A DNA stretch of 64,000 bases from Anomaloglossus baeobatrachus. Its lineage: Eukaryota > Chordata > Amphibia > Anura > Aromobatidae. Made by a program: the position numbers and the translations under genes. The DNA lies in NCBI RefSeq assembly GCF_048569485.1, contig NC_134357.1, positions 108,112,744 through 108,176,743 of the forward strand. Reading direction: 5' to 3'. Under the pieces are notes generated by a model. That model did not search any database, was not told the origin of the DNA, and was given only the letters and a program-made list of their open reading frames with translations. How positions within the stretch are numbered: position 1 is the stretch's first letter; each line of letters starts with the position of its first letter. This document shows, one piece after another, positions 57,887-64,000 of the stretch.

Positions 57887-59218
57887 TGTGGCGCCCCTGA
57901 TGCTTCCGTCGCCACAGGTCATTGCACCCCATCCAGCGGTGTGATGCCCCATTCTGAGAGAGGAAGAGAGTGAACTCCGGTCCCCTGGTAAATCCACACT
58001 ACACCCATTGTTAGGTACATACTGGGACCAGGGAAAGTGGCAGGCAACCCTCCCATGCTGCATGCTGAGAGGGGCTGTAAGACCCATCCCTGCTCCCATA
58101 GGGTGGTAGCTTAGCAACTGGGGAGGTGGGAGGAGCCATCTGAGAGCAGACACAGAGAGGAAGGTCAAGTTTAGTCAGTTACCTCAGGGAGTGAGAGAGT
58201 GAGAAGCCAGCATGTAGTTGGAGAAGAAGAACGAGAGAAAGGAGGGAGGAGGAGGCCTGCTGGAGGCAGGCAAGGAGGAGAAAAGAAAGACAAGAAAGAA
58301 GGAAAGAAAGCTCCAAGTCAGACAGGAGCAGAGAAACAGAAGGAGACGCTTCCTGGTGAAGATCCTGGGACCCAGAGGTCCAGGTGACACCACGTAGGAG
58401 ACAGAAGGAGTCGCAGGGCCACGGGTAGTCCTAGAGGTATCACGAGCAGTCCTAGAGGTACCAAGGAGAGGGCCTAGAGGCGCCACGGGTAGTTGTAGGC
58501 TGCGGTGGCCTGTTCCACATTAACATCGGTGGAGTGATCAAGCTGCGACAGGGGACGGTCCCTAGAGACTGGAGGAGTGCAAAGACAATCTCCAAACAGT
58601 AAAAACCGAGGCCCAGGGAAGGTTGTAGACTCCCAGGGCCAGAACCGCCAGCAGACTTCCAGAAAAGGGGTAATCAGCCGACAGGTGACCCCCCAGCCTG
58701 GAGGCTGTAGTGGAGGCCAAGCCAGGTCCATCCTAACAAAGGCAAGGCTAAGGAAGACAGCAGAAGAAAGAGACACTAAGAGAAGGGTACCGGCTTTCAC
58801 TCTCAGAATCACCCAGAAACGGCGGAGGTCCCTGACAGTGGTCCCAGCAGTCCAAGGGTTCCTGCAGAGCTCTGACAAGAAATGTGAGTAAAGAACTTGA
58901 ACTGCACCCTTGGAGTGGTCTCTGTTATTTCAGCTGCATAGACACTCACAAGCACCAACTGTGCCCCGGGCATTGCTCCACCTGTGGGGAGCAGTACCAC
59001 CATTGCTGCCGTGGCATCATCCCGGAGGCCCCACACGGCAGCGGCGGCTTGGTGGCCGCGTACCACAGGTGGCGTCACGAACACAAACTTTATTCATCAA
59101 GCCATATATTCTGCTGACACCCACCAGGGCCACGGAGCCGGGCCCAGCCACCACTGACTACCACCGGACTGGTCCGGCCCGGCACCGGGTGTCCCATAGC
59201 CCTGGGGTGGGCGAGTCA
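57887..59218 (+). repeat. LTR 2 of the array
   Basis: 1332 bp, the same length as LTR 1, with about eight substitutions by eye. Immediately preceded by the purine run gctgtgggggag. Confidence 0.9.
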
Positions 59219-61510
59219 ACTTTTGGCGTCACGAACAGGATTTCGTGCCCGGTCACACCGGGTACTGTGCGCCTGAAGAATCGTGAGATAGCCTGTGTTT
59301 ACTGTGCGAAACTGCCGCCATTGAAGTCACTGAGCGCGGGAAGAAGGGGGGCGTGCAAGAAGAAAGGGCGCGAAGAGAAGCCCCGCCCCCTTGTCCAAGA
59401 AAAGAGCGCGAAGCGGTGCCCGCCATAGAAGGCGGAAGAAGAAGAAATGGCGACCAGATAAGTTGGCCGGCTGGCAGAGAGCGTCTAAATGCCAGACCAG
59501 CAGATAAAGAAAATGTACCTTATCGCAAACGGAGTGATGCCGGTCGTGATGGGCTGGGCGCCAGTCTGGCGCCAGTTGCTAGTGCAGCCTCTGGCCCTGC
59601 CTCCGAGAAGGGAAAGGGAGCAGCCGAGTGGCGTGGTCGAGCACCCGAGCAGTGTTCCAGGCAGCATTCCCCAGGTCGGCAGCATGGCGGAGGAGCGGCA
59701 GCAAGGTGCACCAGTGACCGGAAGAGTGGATTCCGAGCTGGACCTGCTGAGAGAAGAAGTGCGAGTCCTGGCCCGGAGGCTGAGTAGTGTGGAAGTCGAA
59801 GCGGACCGGCAGAAAGAAACGCCGAGGGTGCCGGAGGATCTGGAGCGGTGGATGGATGCCGCGGAGCGGAAGCAGGGTGAGCAACCAGAAACCCCGTCCA
59901 GTCCGGACCCAGGGCCCCGCCACGCGCCCCCGCTTAGCCCCTTCACTGACCCTCTGGCCTTCCCAGCCTACCCCGCGGACGCCCGGTGGGGTACCGGAGG
60001 TCTGCCTGAGACCCCCACAGACGGAGCTTGGGGAGGGGTGGACCCCGAACAGCTAGCGGGCCCCCTGCCGAGTCCCCCTGTGAGCCTCCTGGGAATGGCA
60101 TCCCCGGGAGTGAATTGGGACGCAGCGCCCATTGAAAGCAGGGGGCTGCAGCGACCGCTGCGCCCTAAGGCGACCCCCCTGGCCAACGAGCTAACGTGCC
60201 AGAGGCTGGTGATCGAGTATCAGAGGGAGCGGGAACTCCGGGTGGAGAAACGCCGGGCCAGAGAAGTCGCTAATCTGGCCTCCAAAGAAGAGGTCAGGAA
60301 GGCCCTGAAGGGATCCGAGGGCCCAGTGCGACGGGGCCTCGTAGTGGACTTCAGACAAGTTGGTGGCTGGGGCTTCATCAGGGAGCCCGGCCTGGGCAAG
60401 GATGTATTTGTAGCTCGAAGAGACATCGAGGAGCACCTGCCCAGAGGCCACCCAGGGCGCGATGCCAAGACGGGTGATGTGGTGGAGTACATACGGCTGA
60501 TGGGGGACCGTGGATGGTACGCGCTGCATGTACATATTCTGCGGGAAGAAGCGGCCCCAGAAGAACCAGAGTGGCGCCGCACAGTGCAAGAGCGTAGCAT
60601 CTCCCCTGGCAGCAGCACCGCCTCAAGGCAGACCCAGGACACAGAACTGAGCAGAGGTCCTGTGACAGCCACCCAGGAGACACAGACCAGGATCTCCATG
60701 GCGTGTGTGATGCAGGGAGCCCGGCCAAAGCAGGGCCCTAGAGACCACAGCAACAGCCCCCTGCAGACAAGCAGCCCTCTGCAGCATTGCCGTGCAACGT
60801 CTGCAAGCAGTCCCACTCCTAACCAGGCTGCAGAACAGTGCAGAAGGTCGGGGACCAGCGCCCAGAGGACCCAGACGATGATATCGTCGGCAAACCTTCT
60901 GCCAGGAGCAATGCCAGAGTGGGACCCTCGCATCTACCCTCGTGAGTAAAGGAGAAGAGATGCTGAACTGTATATAGCCCCTGTCTGCCCCTCATTCTTT
61001 TTGAAGATGTCCCTTGTGTTCTGTCCCAATGTTCTTTTCGAAGATGACACCCTTTCCTGCTGTACTGCCCCTCAAGCTTTTCGAAGATGTCACCCCCATG
61101 TTTATGTGTACCGGGCCACTGAACTGGAATGTGGGCCCCGGTGAATGTGTATGTGTCTTAAGTAACCAGGCCATTGGACTTAGTGGCTGGTTTTATTTGC
61201 CCCATTGTTGTTGTTTGAAAAGAAACGAACTGCCAGGCTACTGGACTTGTTGTAGCCGAAAATGTATATAGTTGCACCTGTTGTGCCCCCTACCAGAATT
61301 AAGGGGGATGTGCCCAAACCGTGCAATGAACTGGAAGTGCACACATAGTTTCTTTATAAGAAGTTTGCAACGTTTAAGTACCTATGCCTCCCATAAAGGG
61401 AAGAAATGTTTTATTGTTTTATGTTATTCATACAAAAATGTTTTGCAGTTCTTCCACATGTTTTTGTTGTTTTTCAGCCCGAGGACGTGCTGGGATTTGC
61501 TGTGGGGGAG
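59219..61510 (+). repeat. Internal region 2 (2292 bp, uninterrupted)
   Basis: The reference internal region: about 270 nt leader, the 486-codon ORF, then about 560 nt 3' region ending in the purine run before LTR 3. It carries the empty TTAA site corresponding to the insertion in unit 1. Confidence 0.9.
59489..60949 (+). CDS. 486-aa cold-shock-domain-like protein, unit 2
   Basis: Same ORF and start context (gcgtctaaATG) as in unit 1, with four amino-acid differences that I can see: G76V and P82S in the N-terminal region, and G-to-R and Y-to-N changes near the C-terminus. The whole CSD-like region (283-352) is identical. Same caveats on function; its uninterrupted state in a second unit supports a genuine coding region of this element family. 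Confidence 0.75.
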   Translation: MPDQQIKKMYLIANGVMPVVMGWAPVWRQLLVQPLALPPRREREQPSGVVEHPSSVPGSIPQVGSMAEERQQGAPVTGRVDSELDLLREEVRVLARRLSSVEVEADRQKETPRVPEDLERWMDAAERKQGEQPETPSSPDPGPRHAPPLSPFTDPLAFPAYPADARWGTGGLPETPTDGAWGGVDPEQLAGPLPSPPVSLLGMASPGVNWDAAPIESRGLQRPLRPKATPLANELTCQRLVIEYQRERELRVEKRRAREVANLASKEEVRKALKGSEGPVRRGLVVDFRQVGGWGFIREPGLGKDVFVARRDIEEHLPRGHPGRDAKTGDVVEYIRLMGDRGWYALHVHILREEAAPEEPEWRRTVQERSISPGSSTASRQTQDTELSRGPVTATQETQTRISMACVMQGARPKQGPRDHSNSPLQTSSPLQHCRATSASSPTPNQAAEQCRRSGTSAQRTQTMISSANLLPGAMPEWDPRIYPRE

Positions 61511-62842
61511 TGTGGCGCCCCTGAGGCGTCCGTCGCCACAGGTCATTGCACCCCATCCAGCGGTGTGATGCCCCATTCTGAGAGAGGAAGAGAGTGAACT
61601 CCGGTCCCCTGGTAAATCCACACTACACCCATTGTTAGGTACATACTGGGACCAGGGAAAGTGGCAGGCAACCCTCCCATGCTGCATGCTGAGAGGGGCT
61701 GTAAGACCCATCCCTGCTCCCATAGGGTGGTAGCTTAGCAACTGGGGAGGTGGGAGGAGCCATCTGAGAGCAGACACAGAGAGGAAGGTCAAGTTTAGTC
61801 AGTTACCTCAGGGAGTGAGAGAGTGAGAAGCCAGCATGTAGTTGGAGAAGAAGAACGAGAGAAAGGAGGGAGGAGGAGGCCTGCTGGAGGCAGGCAAGGA
61901 GGAGAAAAGAAAGACAAGAAAGAAGGAAAGAAAGCTCCAAGTCAGACAGGAGCAGAGAAACAGAAGGAGACGCTTCCTGGTGAAGATCCTGGGACCCAGA
62001 GGTCCAGGTGACACCACGTAGGAGACAGAAGGAGTCGCAGGGCCACGGGTAGTCCTAGAGGTATCACGAGCAGTCCTAGAGGTACCAAGGAGAGGGCCTA
62101 GAGGCGCCACGGGTAGTTGTAGGCTGCGGTGGCCTGTTCCACATTAACATCGGTGGAGTGATCAAGCTGCGACAGGGGACGGTCCCTAGAGACTGGAGGA
62201 GTGCAAAGACAATCTCCAAACAGTAAAAACCGAGGCCCAGGGAAGGTTGTAGACTCCCAGGGCCAGAACCCACAGCAGACTTCCAGAAAAGGGGTAATCA
62301 GCCGACAGGTGACCCCCCAGCCTGGAGGCTGTAGTGGAGGCCAAGCCAGGTCCATCCTAACAAAGGCAAGGCTAAGGAAGACAGCAGAAGAAAGAGACAC
62401 TAAGAGAAGGGTACCGGCTTTCACTCTCAGAATCACCCAGAAACGGCGGAGGTCCCTGACAGTGGTCCCAGCAGTCCAAGGGTTCCTGCAGAGCTCTGAC
62501 AAGAAATGTGAGTAAAGAACTTGAACTGCACCCTTGGAGTGGTCTCTGTTATTTCAGCTGCATAGACACTCACAAGCACCAACTGTGCCCCGGGCATTGC
62601 TCCACCTGTGGGGAGCAGTACCACCATTGCTGCCGTGGCATCATCCCGGAGGCCCCACACGGCAGCGGCGGCTTGGTGGCCGTGTACCACAGGTGGCGTC
62701 ACGAACACAAACTTTATTCATCAAGCCATATATTCTGCTGACACCCACCAGGGCCACGGAACCGGGCCCAGCCACCACTGACTACCACCGGACTGGTCCG
62801 GCCCGGCACCGGGTGTCCCATAGCCCTGGGGTGGGCGAGTCA
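61511..62842 (+). repeat. LTR 3 of the array
   Basis: 1332 bp, about six substitutions from LTR 2 by eye, preceded by the same purine run. Confidence 0.9.
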
Positions 62843-64000
62843 ACTTTTGGCGTCACGAACAGGATTTCGTGCCCGGTCACACCGGGTACTGTGCGCCTGA
62901 AGAATCGTGAGATAGCCTGTGTTTACTGTGCGAAACTGCCGCCATTGAAGTCACTGAGCGCGGGAAGAAGGGGGGCGTGCAAGAAGAAAGGGCGCGAAGA
63001 GAAGCCCCGCCCCCTTGTCCAAGAAAAGAGCGCGAAGCGGTGCCCGCCATAGAAGGCGGAAGAAGAAGAAATGGCGACCAGATAAGTTGGCCGGCTGGCA
63101 GAGAGCGTCTAAATGCCAGACCAGCAGATAAAGAAAATGTACCTTATCGCAAACGGAGTGATGCCGGTCGTGATGGGCTGGGCGCCAGTCTGGCGCCAGT
63201 TGCTAGTGCAGCCTCTGGCCCCGCCTCCGAGAAGGGAAAGGGAGCAGCCGAGTGGCATGGTCGAGCACCCGAGCAGTGTTCCAGGCAGCATTCCCCAGGT
63301 CGGCAGCATGGCGGAGGAGCGGCAGCAAGGTGCACCAGGGACCGGAAGAGTGGATCCCGAGCTGGACCTGCTGAGAGAAGAAGTGCGAGTCCTGGCCCGG
63401 AGGCTGAGTAGTGTGGAAGTCGAAGCGGACCGGCAGAAAGAAACGCCGAGGGTGCCGGAGGATCTGGAGCGGTGGATGGATGCCGCGGAGCGGAAGCAGG
63501 GTGAGCAACCAGAAACCCCGTCCAGTCCGGACCCAGGGCCCCGCCACGCGCCCCCGCTTAGCCCCTTCACTGACCCTCTGGCCTTCCCAGCCTACCCCGC
63601 GGACGCCCGGTGGGGTACCGGAGGCCTGCCTGAGACCCCCACTGACGGAGCTTGGGGAGGGGTGGACCCCGAACAGCTAGCGGGCCCCCTGCCGAGTCCC
63701 CCTGTGAGCCTCCTGGGAATGGCATCCCCGGGAGTGAATTGGGACGCAGCGCCCATTGAAAGCAGGGGGCTGCAGCGGCCGCTGCGCCCTAAGGCGACCC
63801 CCCTGGCCAACGAGCTAACGTGCCAGAGGCTGGTGATCGAGTATCAGAGGGAGCGGGAACTCCGGGTGGAGAAACGCCGGGCCAGAGAAGTCGCTAATCT
63901 GGCCTCCAAAGAAGAGGTCAGGAAGGCCCTGAAGGGATCCGAGGGCCCAGTGCGACGGGGCCTAGTAGTGGACTTCAGACAAGTTGGTGGCTGGGGCTTC
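62843..64000 (+). repeat. Internal region 3, cut by the window edge
   Basis: Same leader and ORF start as regions 1 and 2; continues beyond 64000. Confidence 0.85.
63113..64000 (+). CDS. Cold-shock-domain-like protein, unit 3 (partial at window edge)
   Basis: First 296 codons of the same ORF, open to the window end, which falls inside the RNP1-like GGWGF. In the N-terminal region this copy matches unit 1 at positions 76 and 82 (G and P), so unit 2 carries the private changes. Complete extent unknown. Confidence 0.7.
   Translation, partial: MPDQQIKKMYLIANGVMPVVMGWAPVWRQLLVQPLAPPPRREREQPSGMVEHPSSVPGSIPQVGSMAEERQQGAPGTGRVDPELDLLREEVRVLARRLSSVEVEADRQKETPRVPEDLERWMDAAERKQGEQPETPSSPDPGPRHAPPLSPFTDPLAFPAYPADARWGTGGLPETPTDGAWGGVDPEQLAGPLPSPPVSLLGMASPGVNWDAAPIESRGLQRPLRPKATPLANELTCQRLVIEYQRERELRVEKRRAREVANLASKEEVRKALKGSEGPVRRGLVVDFRQVGGWGF

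Larger units (their letters stand above)
49423..64000 (+). mobile_element. Tandem LTR-retroelement array (LTR-int-LTR-int-LTR-int)
   Basis: Three LTRs of exactly 1332 bp (49423, 57887, 61511) alternate with internal regions; the period is 3624 bp where no insertion intervenes. Each LTR starts TGTGGCGCC and ends GGGCGAGTCA. A primer-binding-site-like TGGCGTCACGAACAGGAT follows 5 bp after each LTR, and a purine run gctgtgggggag directly precedes LTRs 2 and 3. Complete internal regions are 2292 bp, too short for gag-pol, and carry one ORF. LTRs differ at about 6-8 positions by eye (about 0.5%), so the array is young and looks whole within the window. The right end lies beyond it. Non-autonomous; superfamily not determinable without pol. 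Confidence 0.85.

Noticed and set aside
60220-60933. 237-codon minus-strand ORF opposite the CSD-like gene (also at 51756-52469)
   Set aside because: Lies wholly within the plus-strand ORF and its composition mirrors it (Ser/Cys/Arg-rich); no recognisable domain.

Overview
The window looks like a vertebrate nuclear genome, most likely an anuran amphibian with a large, transposon-rich genome. The only host gene I can support is the 3' part of an intelectin (X-lectin; Xenopus XEEL/ITLN type) on the minus strand. It has two internal exons at 46426-46529 and 46617-46737 and the terminal exon at 30880-31032, joined in frame across a 15.4 kb intron. Upstream exons would lie above 46737 and were not found. 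Almost everything else is transposon, satellite or simple repeat.

Layout. 1-2035: decayed ZBED-type hAT transposase with its 3' tail repeated in tandem. 2036-4438: MITE ends, GC-rich minisatellites and the right end of a TTAA-flanked element. 4440-11520: a second, scrambled copy of the same hAT family (BED finger, C-terminal dimerisation region, middle part), filled with a ~240 bp tandem repeat and interrupted by a solo LTR and a MITE. 11521-17085: mostly unassigned, with one ~1.9 kb interspersed element and a possible solo LTR. 17086-21378: three TTAA-flanked elements end to end, the middle one split by a 2.3 kb hAT element. 21400-23720: L1-type LINE reverse transcriptase split by a solo LTR. 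23780-27215: further LTRs of the same family, one split by a Harbinger-type MITE. 27420-30693: Tc1 remnant, a large 868 bp-arm palindrome and a hairpin.

31033-46425 is the intelectin intron. It holds a TTAA MITE, a hAT remnant, a chain of three TAA-flanked MITEs, a Tc1/mariner element of DD37E spacing abutting a mariner (DD34D) that is itself split by a MITE, a microsatellite-rich element with a ~490 bp pyrimidine tract, and a hAT element carrying a GT-rich VNTR. 47067-49422: Tc1 remnant, hAT 5' end and an LTR fragment.

49423-64000 (open to the right) is the most unusual part: a young tandem array LTR-internal-LTR-internal-LTR-internal. LTRs are 1332 bp, the period is 3624 bp, and each complete internal region carries one uninterrupted 486-codon ORF with a cold-shock-domain-like region instead of recognisable gag-pol. 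Unit 1 alone contains a 4836 bp TTAA-flanked insertion with 112 bp and 394 bp internal tandem arrays.

A recurring theme is end-to-end chains in which neighbouring elements share one target-site duplication (TAA, TTAA or TA). All boundaries were read by eye; family names rest on motifs, target duplications and remembered family consensus, not on a database search.
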